Source: Takakia lepidozioides (Eukaryota; Streptophyta; Takakiopsida; Takakiales; Takakiaceae). From it: 64,000 bases of DNA. Below the pieces are notes generated by a model. The model saw only the letters and a list, made by a program, of their open reading frames with translations. It ran no database searches and was not told the origin of the DNA. Both the position numbers and the translations under genes were made by a program. The DNA lies in assembly GCA_030704615.1 (NCBI GenBank), contig CM060732.1, forward strand, positions 20,646,001 through 20,710,000, in the 5' to 3' direction. This document shows positions 50,801-62,465 of the stretch, in pieces. The stretch's first letter is position 1. Every line of letters begins with the position of its first letter.

Positions 50801-52581
50801 GACTACACCTCACGGTTGGGTGACAAATCAGGTGTCCCCAAGAGAGAGAGGTACTCTGTAGACTTGCTTGTTGTAAATCTTCTGGCCATTGACCTGGGGT
50901 TGGACCAGCAGAAAAAGGGGGCGAGAGTGGCAGGCGAAGTTGATATTGTCCTTCCAGTTCCTAACAGTTTTTATCAGCATGGAGTTGGATGGAAAGATTT
51001 ACCCCAAAATTCAGTTTCGAGGGTGCTTTAAATTTTGACTGTCTGGATCCTTCACATTTATTGATGCTTGTGCAAGTACTGCAATCACTGTGATCCAATC
51101 ACAAAATATGGCACATGTGCCTAACTGGCTTAACATACTACTGAGAGGTAAGCAGCCTATTCATAGTTTGAACTTTAGCCTAGTGCTCAATGTAATTACA
51201 TGGTAGAAAACATTCTACTCACAAAAGAATTCATTTCAAACTTGCAGCTTGAGGAGGAGTCAGGGGTGGTCCCTTTGGGAATGGACAAGCAGGCCATTCT
51301 CGCCTTCCATTTTGATGACAACCCACAGCCCTGGGAGGTGATCTAGATGCATCTCCCCTTTCCTGTGCAGTAATTGTAAATGACAGGATGTTGGGTGAGT
51401 GGAAGTGGGTCAAGTGGGGCTCATGTTAAGACGATTTCAGAGGGATGGGCAAACCTGTTGCTGCAAGCAACCCAGCTAGAAAAGAAAAAGAGGAAGGGGT
51501 GTTACATTTGCTTGTTTGACACTTGTCTTTTCCATAGAGAGCATGTGTAAGCCCTGGAATGGTTGTGGATAGGTACAAAGGGACAAAGACAATATATTTG
51601 TAACTCAAGTAAAACCATTCCAACCACTTCCACAGATCGGTCCCACATGAGTTTTCGAGTTACAAGATGTTGACAGAATGTCATTTCCAACTTCATTAAC
51701 TCACCCATATAAGTGGGTAGTATACTGCCAATCCAACTAAGCTGTTTGGAAATACGGAGATGATGGCAGGTACATGTTTACCATGTGGCTGAGTTTGAAG
51801 GTACACCATGCGAGACAGAGAGAGGTGTGGTTTTCAATTGCAGACATTCCCTACGGTATGTATATAGCAACTGACTAAAGGAGACTAATCCAGGTGTGGG
51901 TTCTGGGGGATGAGTACCATGGAGAGTTGTTAAGCCTCACATAATTTGCAAGGGGTGGCAACCAACCAAATTGACTGGATGTGGAAGCAATCAAGTTGGC
52001 TGGATAAGGATACAGCAGCTGGGAAAATCTCACGTGTGGAATAGTGGGAACTCATAAGGTAGAAATTGTTTTATATGATTTGGTGTTGAAGAAGAGGCAA
52101 AGTGCCTAGACGCAGGGTATGAGAGGCCTCTGAGAGAAATTTCGGCCTGTTACAGATCTATACGTTTCTTTCCGCCGGGCGACATGGATAGTTCTATGTC
52201 TCCTGGCAAGGAATTGCAAGTGAAGTGGGCCTTGTGGATTGATGGCAGACAAAATGTGGGAAGACAACAGGATTTGGTATCCAGAGTTTCTGCAAGGTAA
52301 TTCTGGATTTCTTCTCTGATATGAGAGGCTACTTTGTTTCTTCTGCGGGTTGGCTGTGCACATTCAAAACGTGGTATACAGGTCAGTCAATCAGAAGAGA
52401 GGGTTAAGGAAGTAGATCAGTGAAGCCAGTTGAAATTCCTGATAATAAATCGAGTCAGGGCTCATGATGTTTCTGAAGCTGGGGTGGTATTGCTGCAGGT
52501 AGATATTTTCGGGGCGAGTTTTACTTCACCAACACCCACAACCTGGTTTCCCATTCTTTCCAAGTTGTACCCAGTTTGTAG
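47817..52581 (+). CDS. MTH1-like Nudix hydrolase with organelle-type N-terminus, apparent frameshift
   Basis: Exons: 47817-48123, 49888-50050, 50466-50544, 51248-51337, 51770-51855, 52249-52296, 52499-52581. The first exon encodes an acid-poor, Ser/Arg/His-rich start (MPPSPFTQTAHLLNKFYVRA), typical of plastid or mitochondrial targeting. The Nudix fold follows: LTLVIIEKEDRVLLGMKKRG, then YYNGFGGKVEAGETIEEAAV-RE joined by splicing to LEEESGVV, a perfect Gx5Ex7REUxEExGU box. The closest family is MTH1/NUDT1, which hydrolyses oxidised purine nucleoside triphosphates; VHVYHVAEFEGTP, WFSIADIPY, MWEDNRIWYPEFL and a Y-F-R-G-E-F-Y-F end all match it in order. Within exon 51770-51855 the frame changes: up to 51820 one frame is right, from 51822 the next. 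About eight bases seem lost between ETE and VWF. The total is 856 nt, one more than a multiple of three. Later exons keep splice sites, so recent loss or an assembly error is likelier than an old pseudogene. Confidence 0.85.
49514..49612 (+). repeat. dispersed ~85-bp repeat, copy 2
   Basis: Matches 29341-29425 (shared TGCCTGCTCATCTTCCAAAT and CCAGGGCTTCTA landmarks). It lies in the first intron of the Nudix gene. Confidence 0.65.
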
Positions 52582-53955
52582 CCATATCTCACAATCTAGT
52601 TCAGATTCTTGTGGGAACTGTGTCCTCTATCTCAGCAACTGATCATGAACCCCCAGAGGCCTTCCTCAGATCAGGACTTGCCATTCACACATTTCCACTC
52701 GGTACCAAATGTTGGATACAATCTTCCAAGCTGCTTTGCTGATTGCCAAAAGCTCAGAAACAATGTTACGTTGATTGTTCAAATTACATGAAGCATGCTG
52801 AGGCATTGATTTCACAGCAGACAGACACCCAGTCCTCTCTACTAGACTAGCAGGGTTTCCTGCAACACATGTTTTGGTAAACCTGGAGTTTCTTTCTACT
52901 CTAGTAATAACCTCTATGGAGGTAATTTTCTCTTCTGCTCGTGGGCAGATGGCCATTGGGATTCAAACATATTCGTTGATAGGGGCCAGTATCGTCCCGT
53001 GTGGCGCTCGTCGTCAGGTGTCGCGGACGCGAGTACTTGCCGGGATGAAACCATATTCTCATCCATTGGCAACGTTTCTCGTCCAGTTCATCCGTTTCTC
53101 TGATTAGTCCGCCAGATTGATGAATGTTGTTTTGGGATATTGTGTATGGATGAATAGTTCTACTCATCCATTTCGCGTCGGTGGAATGTCGGGTTAATTA
53201 ACTCGGGCTGTCTCGTGAGTCGCGACACTTTACGGTATCGGTTGTTGCCACCTGTGGGTTTCCGGTTTCGGGTTCGAATCCCTTGCTCTCTTTCTCTCTC
53301 TCTCTTGCTCATCTGCGAGTTTTCCTCCGACCTCACCGAGGAAGCTCGCGTGCTAGAAGCCAAGCAGCCGGCTGGACGGTGTGTTTGTATCCATCGCAGG
53401 AACGTGATTGTTGCTCGTGTAGGAGGAACCTAAGCTGAAAGCGTGGTGCTGTCACAGATCCTGTCTGCCCCTGCAGTTGAAGCTTTACAATTCAGTAGTG
53501 GTTTGTTCGTCTGTCTGCACTTTTTTCCTTCTTAGGGAGGTTGTCGGTGTGGGAGGGGATTTCCGAGCTGTAGTGCGGAATTTTCATTTTCATATAGATT
53601 CCTCTTACAGTGGAGCGCGTTTTTTCTCCTCCGATCATCCAAGAGCGTGCGCTATCGTGAAGCTTATCTTCTGACTATTTACAACTGGCTGGATTTTTCC
53701 GTTTCTTTTCGTTAATCTTCTCGTTGCAAGAGGTCATTTGAGCTGAAGTTCTGTATTCGTTTTACTAGACTCCGTGAGAATTCCAGTAATAGCTCTCCAG
53801 GTTACGCTTTCTCTCTCCCTCTTGCAGTTTTTGTAAGAATTCCTCCTTGGATTGTCGTGAAGGTCCCGTTTTGGAAAGTGAGAGACAGAGAGTCTTCACG
53901 GTCGAGTGTGAGCTTGATTTGTCCTCCACTCATCCGTAGTATTAGTGTTCTGGCC
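52582..53955. other. promoter and leader region of the isomerase gene
   Basis: No gene is seen. The segment contains a CT-rich run (about 53284-53312) and another (53810-53827) followed by CAG, which could be a 5' UTR intron acceptor. GGTTCGAATCCC at about 53270-53281 resembles a tRNA T-loop but lacks a foldable tRNA around it. Confidence 0.4.
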
Positions 53956-56900
53956 ATGTCGGGCGCAGTGCTTGAACACTTTGCTGCTTCTTCCGCGGTT
54001 GTCAGAGCTGGCCAGCAATGCCAGGCTCTAAGAAGCCCTAGGGCGGGGCAACAATTCCTACTGCGATCTAAGCAGCTTGGAGGATTGAGGCTTTCCGTTT
54101 CACAAGTGCGCACGTCAGCAGCAGCAAGCCAGCGCTGCTTGTCTGTACAAGCCCGGTCGACCACTGCCCCTGCCCCTGGTTTGCGTCACACTTTTTTTCA
54201 CAGGCATTCCCGTCTTTCACACTGTTTTTCTCATATGTAACTATCATCTGGTGCTGTTTCATTTCACGTGATACATTCTCAACAGTAGTCGCTCTATATT
54301 GCTGTTGCAGAATGGCCTGATATTGAATTTTGTTCAATAGTGCTTCATAATCTTACATTGTTAATGCGGTAACCTTGTTCTCAAACCTCTATCTAACATA
54401 GATCATTCTTTGAATCGGCACCATTCTAGAATTTGGTGGGATAGCTGCTGTTTCTAGGAAATGACGGTGGGCCCCATGGTTCATGGCCATCAAGAGTGCC
54501 ATCATTGACCATCAGTATTACAGGCATTGGTGGGTTCCACTTAGCTTCTTTGGGAATGTACTGTTTTCATGCCATGTCGATATATCATGTATTGCAACAG
54601 GCTGTGCAGAAGGCAGATGGAGGTGGTGAAGACATGCGTTGAGGAGCAAAACCCTGCACTTATGAACACCTTAGACTTTGGTCTACAAATTACTGATTTA
54701 CATTGTGGGGGGTGCTGGGTTAATGATTGTCCAATCAGAGTTGGATGCCAGCCTTCAGGACAATTTGAAGAGGTCAGTTGCCAAAAAGGCTGTGGAGTTG
54801 GTGAAGTCTGGAATGGTTGTAGGGCTTGGCACGGGCAGCACATCGTGTATGGCAATTGAGGAGCTTGGAAAACTTATCTCCCAGAACAAGGTATACCCAC
54901 GAGATTCACCTATGTGGTGCAAATATGAAATTGTCACTTGCTCAAGGAACTAATTTGCTAGTCACATCATGGAGATCTACCAAGGAGAATGTAGGCAGTT
55001 AGGAATTTTTCGGGATATTTGCACCAGTAATGGCAGTGTGGTTTAGCACCATCGATGAGTTTTTGGGAGCTTTTACTTCAGGGGTGATGAAAGCACACAT
55101 TTGGTGTTGAGGGCTTAGTTAGTCAGAAAGCCCATGGAAGTTTGTTGTCTAGATCTTTCTGTGTTTGATTGCCCCTGCATGGAATGAAAGTGGGGATAAA
55201 TGATTGAAGAAGTTGAACCCTGGCAATCAGGTAGCTTATTGTCAAGGAAAAAGTAAGTAAATCTATTTCACATCTTCCTACTGCTCAATAAATGACGTGA
55301 CAACTTTATGAACATATACACAGTACTTTCTATCCGGTGACATACACCTGGGTGTTGTTTCGTTCAATAATATACGAGGGGTGGATGTTGAAACAGGTGA
55401 AAGATGTGGTGGGGGTGGCAACCAGCTACCAATCACGAGTTCTTGCGCGGCAATTTGGTGTCAAGACAGTGAGTTGCTCCTCCTCAACTTGGTGCTCGAC
55501 TTACAGACCACCATGACCATTTTAGTTCTCCCAATTCCTGTAGTTTGGCAGAAATGTATGGCCACAGTGTCTGTCACTTCGTTTTGAAGTGCTGAGGATT
55601 TAGGGTGTGACAAGGGGAATCTGCCAGATGGACTTTGTTGGCCTGCTCTTTACCAACCATGAGGCAAGTCTGTTTCTGTCAGAAGGAAGTCATTTGGGCT
55701 TTGTAAGGTCATGCCTGCAGGGGGCCTTGTTGCCGGATACCCCTTCTGGCCAGGCATTTCCTCTTGATCCATACCTGACATTGACTCCATATATCTCCAT
55801 AGAGGACTATCAAATTTCTTCTCTAAGAGAAAGATAAGAAAAGATATGTGCTGTTAACTATTAGAGAGAGCGCAACAGTCAGTCTATGTGATGCAAATTC
55901 TGATCTTAATCGCTAAATACAATTGTTGCAGGTGGATTTGAATGATGTAAATCACATTGACATAGCTTTTGACGGTGCAGACGAAGTGGATGCCTCTATG
56001 AATCTTATCAAGGTAACTTTGGCAACTTACACTCACTTGGTGTCAACCAATAGTGGTTGTACTTTATGGCATTTGGGGTCCCAGACTGACATAAATTGTC
56101 CTGGCCTGCCTGAATCCTGCTCCTGTCATCCTTTTGTTTCTTGGGGGAGAACACTTTTAGCGACTTCAAAATTGTTTAGAGAGGAGCAATTGATAGGTTC
56201 CTTCATTTACAACTAAGAGGCTGCTGGTGCAACTTGAACCAAATCAATCTACCTACACCACAAGTTCATATTCCAATCAACTTTCTCCCTTTCTGCATTT
56301 TTCTGAGGTCTGTCTTTCTCACTTTCTCTCTGTGGGCAGGGAGGTGGAGCCGCTCACACCATGGAGAAGGTAAATTCTCTACTGAGCTACTACATAGAAA
56401 TTGTAGGAGGGTCCTCAGTAACTCATGAGTGCCCTTCCAGCTATTCTTTTGGGGAACTTGTCGAGAGTTAAGGACATCTGTCTCCAAGCATTGAACTCAA
56501 GTGGGGATTGTGAGGTATGACTGAACTGGAATGGTGTGACTGGTGAGCAGGTGGTGGATTCCATCGCAAAGCAATGTGTGATTTTGATTGACCAGACCAA
56601 AGTGGTGTCAGAGCTTGGCTTATCTTTTCCTGTTCCAGTGAGTGACCTTGTGGCACCCCTCTCTCCTCTCACCTCAGGCATTCCAAAGTGTGAGCTCATT
56701 AAAGGTGGTAACAACTGGAGGTGGTGGTGGTTGTAAGCAGTTGAAGCAAGCTGTGGAACTAGTCATGTCGATGGAAGAACTCAATGAGGATCAGTCTCTA
56801 TCTTCTGTTGTGCCCTCTGACTAACAGTAGTATGTTGGGGTTATTACAGGTTGAGGTTTTGCCGAATGCTCTTTCACCGGTGCTTCGGTCCCTGGTTGGT

Positions 56901-58069
56901 CTTGGGGGAGGTAAGTGAGCACCCGTCATATCCCAATGTCATAATTACTCTAGGCATTGGTTATTTTTATATCTCATTCTCCCTTCCTTGCAGTTCGTGG
57001 ACATCCCAGCATTCCTTACTATTGTTGATTGTGCCTTGGCAGTAGAATTAACTGTGTTGGAATTTTTATTTCGGGTGTTACTAGCTTCACATACATTTGA
57101 GTATCCAACTAGTGGTTCATAATTTTCTTTTGAAGTCCTGAACTTTTCTGAATGATTTTAGAAATTCCAACAGGGTTTTATGATGGGTTGCAGTGCCTGA
57201 GATCCGGAGTGCGTTGAGAAAGGATGGGCCTGTGATCACAGACTTGGGCAACATGGTTGTTGATGTCAGGTGCTACATTTGCTCAGTTTCCTTGCAAAAT
57301 GAAATGTAATATAGCTTGGAATCGATTAAGGCAGAAAGTAAAACCTCTTAATTACTTTTTAATACATGGAGATCTACATAAATTTTTCTTGATTGTAACT
57401 TCTTGATGATTGAGAACTGTATTGTGGATATGCAGATTCCCCGAAGGCATAAAGGATCCGGCTGAACTGGAGCAGAAGATCAACATGATCCCTGGGGTTG
57501 TTGAAAATGGTGGGTGATCTCTCCCAGCAAATAGATTACCAGAAGCTAAAAACCCAACCGATACCAACTTATATCAATGCTTTTTGGTCTCTCTTCTCCT
57601 CTACCTTTTTATTGGTACACTAATTCAGTTAGATGTCCCTTCCCCCCACATTGGTTTTATTTGCAGACCAAGTTGATTCATTATAAGTTGGAGTTGATGG
57701 GGTTATTGAGACCATCGGCAGCCGCTCCTCTTGTTGTCATACTGCATTGTATAACTCCTTACACTTGGACTTGGATTGCATGCATGGTCAGTGGCAGGTA
57801 ATGAGTATGTTTTCTCACATGATGAGAAAGAGATTACATTATGTGGTGAGGAAGTTAGAGTTGGTGAATTCTCTTTGCAAGCAGAACAAAGAGGATGTTT
57901 GGACCAGATGCTGACGTTGTTTCAATCCATGGTGGTGGAAATGGCAGGGCTTTTCATTGGTGTGGCACACAAAGTGCTAGTCGCAACCAAGGATGGTGAC
58001 GAAACTGCCATTGTGGAGCTTGCTGACTTTGTGATAAGCTTGAAAAGTGCTAAAGAGGCCTCAGTTTAA
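53956..58069 (+). CDS. RPI: plastid-type ribose-5-phosphate isomerase (RpiA family)
   Basis: Ten exons: 53956-54178, 54739-54890, 55397-55468, 55932-56012, 56340-56369, 56551-56637, 56850-56910, 57194-57269, 57436-57509, 57948-58069. All phases fit; 325 residues. Exon 1 is an acid-poor Ser/Ala/Arg/Gln-rich leader ([20 protein letters not shown]), consistent with plastid targeting. RpiA motifs follow: [27 protein letters not shown], the catalytic [18 protein letters not shown] (the glutamate acting as general base is kept; the usual Arg before it is Met), DQTKVV, and [18 protein letters not shown]. The enzyme interconverts ribose-5-phosphate and ribulose-5-phosphate in the Calvin and pentose phosphate cycles. 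Details ([37 protein letters not shown]) point to the divergent RPI4-like plant branch rather than the main photosynthetic isoform. Exon 5 is only 30 nt. Confidence 0.93.
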
Positions 58070-59719
58070 CACATCTTGAACTACAGTTTTGCACTATCTG
58101 CTGTCCAGTCTCCTCACCACCTTTCTTCATACCACCCCAGGCACTTTGGAGAGTGAATATGTTGTGGAAGTTTGTTGGAGGAAGATACCCCATGTAGAGG
58201 GTCCAATAATTATAAGCTCCCTGTGCTTAGTTAGCCTATGTTTGGCTCACCAACACCGGGGAAACTTCTCAATTTGCACCAGCCTCGCGGCTGCTTCCAC
58301 GACAATGTCATTGCAGTGTCCGAAAACTCCACCAGAGGTCCAAGCTCGTAAAGATGATGAAGAAACCTTCACAATTTCTGTATTCAGTGCATGAACTTGT
58401 TTCAAATATTGCAGGTACACCTTTTACTGGATAGATGAGACAAATGCGGGCAAGTTTCATGAAACCTTATCCTCGCACCACAACACTGCCTCATTCTTTG
58501 TCATCTTGCCAATAGAGTTGGAGGCTGGTCTGGCTCTTCTATTCTTCTGAATCACGACTTGAATGTTTTTAAGTCTCTGTGCAGAGAATGTGCTCACAAG
58601 ATGTTGTTTGCTGTAGCCTTGTGGCCATTGACCATGCGCTCAGTTTGAGCGGAACACACAGGGACAGAAACTATTCTTGTCAGGGGCTGAGGCCGGTAGT
58701 ATGACTTACCTTGGAACAGTCAAATGGTCCGAGTTTCCAAGATATCCTCTTGAATTCCCTTTACACAAGCATCAATCTGCTTTGTGTGATTTGCCCAATA
58801 ACTAGGCCCCAAAAGGGCCTGGGCTTTTGTCACAGCCTCGGGATTTTCAAAGTTGGTAAACAGAGGTACAATCTCTCTGGTGAGAGTACTGAGGACAATG
58901 AATCAGAAAATGAATATTGTCTTCAGGTTGCCCACACAAGGGGCATTTGCAATGCCCCTTTCCTCTCTGTATTTGTGTGCTGTTCAAAGGTAGGCTTTCC
59001 GCCCTGAGTCTGGATTTGAATTTGACCTAGGGCACAAGGGGAGGCTGTCAACTAGTGCCAAGAGTGGGTAAACTGTTGAGGTGATCCATGATGGCCTTCC
59101 CCATGTCGCAGACTGGAAACAAGTTCTTGGCTGGGACCTACCGCAGTGGGCCCCGCTTGCCTGGATCTAGCTGCGGTAGACCAACAAGCGGCCACATTGA
59201 AGAGGCTATTATCTTATAATGAGAAGCTTTTTTGGTGTACTATGATCAATATATGATACGAAAGCACAGGGCGTGCTAGAACGTGAGCCCAGGAGCGCCT
59301 ATGAGCCAGCAAAGCTCACGTCACCTCATGTGTAATTTTTGAAGTTATGGGATGTATTTCCGCTGTGTGTGCCTATTTCCGCAGATAAAATTGCCTTGCC
59401 AGTCACCCTCACAATTTTTTCAGACTTCACCTTCACATTTTTTTTTTTTAAATCGGTTGGTTGGAAAAACGGTGTGCGTTAACACACACCATTTTGTTGG
59501 GAAGATAATAGGAATAATGTAAGAACTTAATGCAAGCGCGTTAGGACGGTCCAGCCCTGACACCCGTACCGCCGGTTCTTCGCCTCCGGCAGACATCGAA
59601 AGGCAGCCGGCTGGGCTCGGTCAATCCCTCCCCACCCCCGCCCTCATCCCATCGGCGTCGTCGCCCCAGGCGCGTCGTCGCCCCTGCGTCCTCGTTCTGC
59701 GACACCAGTCCGCCGCTTC
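58070..59719. other. intergenic region
   Basis: About 1.6 kb without a recognised gene apart from the dispersed repeat at 58592-58722. GC content rises sharply from about 59540 to 59720 (CG-rich stretch) before the minisatellite begins. Confidence 0.45.
58592..58722 (+). repeat. dispersed ~125-bp repeat, copy 2
   Basis: Matches 25072-25195 in the same orientation (GTAGCCTTGTGGCCATTGAC, AGTTTGAGCGGAACACAC, GGTAGTATGACTTACCTTGG). It lies 520 bases after the isomerase stop codon. Confidence 0.7.
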
Positions 59720-62240
59720 CAGCAGTCCGCCAGTTCCCTGTAACCCCCCCCCGGGTTCAACCATCACCCCCATGTAACCCTCTGTAACTCCGCCGAGTGT
59801 AACCCACATTACCATGTAACCCTTTGTAACCCATAAACCCCATGACCCTCTGTAACCCATGTAACCCTCTATAACACCGCAGAGTGTCACCCCCACCCCT
59901 ATGTAACCCTCACTACATGTAACCCTCTGTAACACTTTGCAACCCATGTAACCCTATGTAACCCTCTGTAACACCGCAGAGTGTCGCCCTCACCCCTTAT
60001 GTAACCCTCACTCCATGTAACCCTCTGTAACCCATGTAACCCTCTGTGACCCTTTGTAACCCTCACCACCATGTAACCCTCTGTAACACCGCAGAGTGTC
60101 ACCCTCACCCGTATGTAACCCTCTTTGACCCTCTGTAACCCTCACTCCATGTAACCCTCTGTGACCCTCTATATCCCTCACCAGGTGTAACCCTTACCTC
60201 CATGTAACCCTCTGTAACACCGCAGAGTGTCACCCTCGCCACCATGTAACCCTCACTCCATGTAACCCTCACAAACCCTCTGTGGCTCTGTAACCTCCCT
60301 CTAGTCGTCCTCACCGTAACCCTCTGTAACCCATGTAACCCTCACCGTAACCCTCTGTAACACCGCAGAGTGTCACCCTCACCCCTATGTAACCCTCACT
60401 CCATGTAACCCTCTCTGACCCTCTATAACCCTCACCACCATGTAACCCTCTGTAACCCATGTGACCCCTCACCAGGTGTAACCCTTACCTCCATGTAACC
60501 CTCTGTAACACCGCAGAGTGTCACCCTCGCCACCATGTAACCCTCATGTAACCCTCACAAACCCTCTGTGGCTCTGTAACCTATGTAACCCTCTGTAACA
60601 CCGTAGAGTGTCGTCTCACCCCTTATGTAACCCTCTGTAACCCATGTAACCCTCTGTGACCCTTTGTAACCCTCACCACCATGTAACCCTCTATGTCACC
60701 CTCACCCATGTAACCCTCACCCATGTAACCCACCCTAAACCCTCACCACCATGTAACCCTCTGTAACCCCCCTCTACCCTCACCAGTGTAACCCTTACCA
60801 CCATGTAACCCTCTGTAACACCGCAGAGTGTCACCATGTAACCCTCCGTAACCCTCACAAACCCTTTGTGACATGTCGCCCTCACCCCTTATGTAACCCT
60901 CACCCATGTAACCCTCTGTAACCCTGTAACCCTCTGTAACCCTCATGTAACCCTCTGCACACCACCCTATGTAACCCCCATGTAACCACCCTCTGTAACC
61001 CATGTAACCCTCTCTGACCCTCCCCTGTAACCCTTACTACCATGTAACCCTCTGTATGTCACCCTCGCCACCATGTAACCCTCCGTAACCTGTGACACCG
61101 CAGAGTGTCACCCTCATCCCCATGTAACCCTCACTCCATGTAACCCTCTGTGACCCTCCGTGGCTCTGTAACCCATGTAATCCTCTGTAAAGAGTGTCAC
61201 CCTCACCCCTTATGTAACCCTCACTCCATGTAACCCTCTGTAACCATGTAACCCTCTGTGACCCTTTGTAACCCTCACCACCATGTAACCCTCTGTAACA
61301 CCGCAGAGTGTCACCCTCACCCCTATGTAATCCTCACTCCATGTAACCCTCTCTGACCCTCTGTAACTCTCTGTAACCCATGTAACCCTCTGTGACCCTC
61401 TATATCCCTCACTAGTGTAACCCTTACCACCATGTAACCCTGTAACACGCAGAGTGTCACCCCCATCCTATGCATCCCTCACTCCTTGTAACCCATGTAA
61501 TCCTCTGTGACCCTGCGTAACCCGTGTAACCCTCTGTGACCCTGTGTAACCCATGTAACCCCATGTAACCCTCACTCCATGTAACCCTCAAACCCATGTA
61601 ACCCTCTGTGACCCTCTATAACCCTCACCAGGTGTAACCTTCACCACCATGTAACCCTCAGTAACCCTCTGTAACACCGTAGAGTGTCACCCTCACCCCT
61701 GTGTAACCTCACTCCATGTAACCCTATGTGACCCTCTGTGACTCTCTAACCCTCACCAGGTGTAACCCTCACCACCATGTAACCCTCCGTAACCCGTTTA
61801 TCCCTCTGTAACACCGCTGAGTGTAACCCTCACTCCATGTAACCCCCATGTAACCCTATGTCACCTCTGTAACCCATGTAACCCCATGACCCTCTGTAAC
61901 CCTTTGTAACCCATGTAACCCTCTGTTACTCCGCGAGGTGTAACCCTCACTCCATGTTATCCTGCATCGTGTAACCCCAATGTAAGCTTGTATCATGTTA
62001 TCCCATATACCCCTCTCCGTGTAACTCCAGTTCCTCGTAACCCCATCATCCTGTAACCCTCTGCACGTCAGCGCTTTAGCTCCGCCTCGTGTAACCCTCA
62101 TTGTGCAACTCTCACATTGTAACCCCACCATGTAACCCCGATACTGTATCAATCCCCCCGTGTAACCCCCGATTGTGTCACTCATAGCTCGTGTCACCCC
62201 GGATCCTTTATCCCCAACGCATGTCACCCCTGTTCGTGTA
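59720..62240. repeat. degenerate TGTAACCC minisatellite, ~2.5 kb
   Basis: The region consists almost entirely of short units related to CATGTAACCCTC(T/A)C, 10-16 bases long. A longer motif, ACCGCAGAGTGTCACCCTC, recurs at irregular intervals of roughly 90-270 bases (near 59876, 59972, 60089, 60216, 60361, 60511, 60819, 61090, 61302, 61676), giving a higher-order organisation. Units become more diverged to the right of about 61950. Minus-strand open frames here (for example 59621-59947 and 60743-61003) encode only VTEGYM-like repeats and are by-products. The unit differs from the plant telomere repeat CCCTAAA. Confidence 0.85.
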
Positions 62241-62465
62241 GCCCCTTAGTGCCCGGCAAAAATTGGCGGGCTCCAAGAGGTGTCAGATATTTTGAATTCA
62301 AACCTGGGTTACACGATTCGGTGACATCAAAACCCACGTGTAACTCCATCATCGCTCGTCATTTTCACCAGGTGCGTAGACGACGTGCAGTCCCGAGGGC
62401 TCCGCTGCGTTGCCCGCGTGTATTATGCGATTTGTACTGTACTGGTGGTATTGTTGCTGCTAATG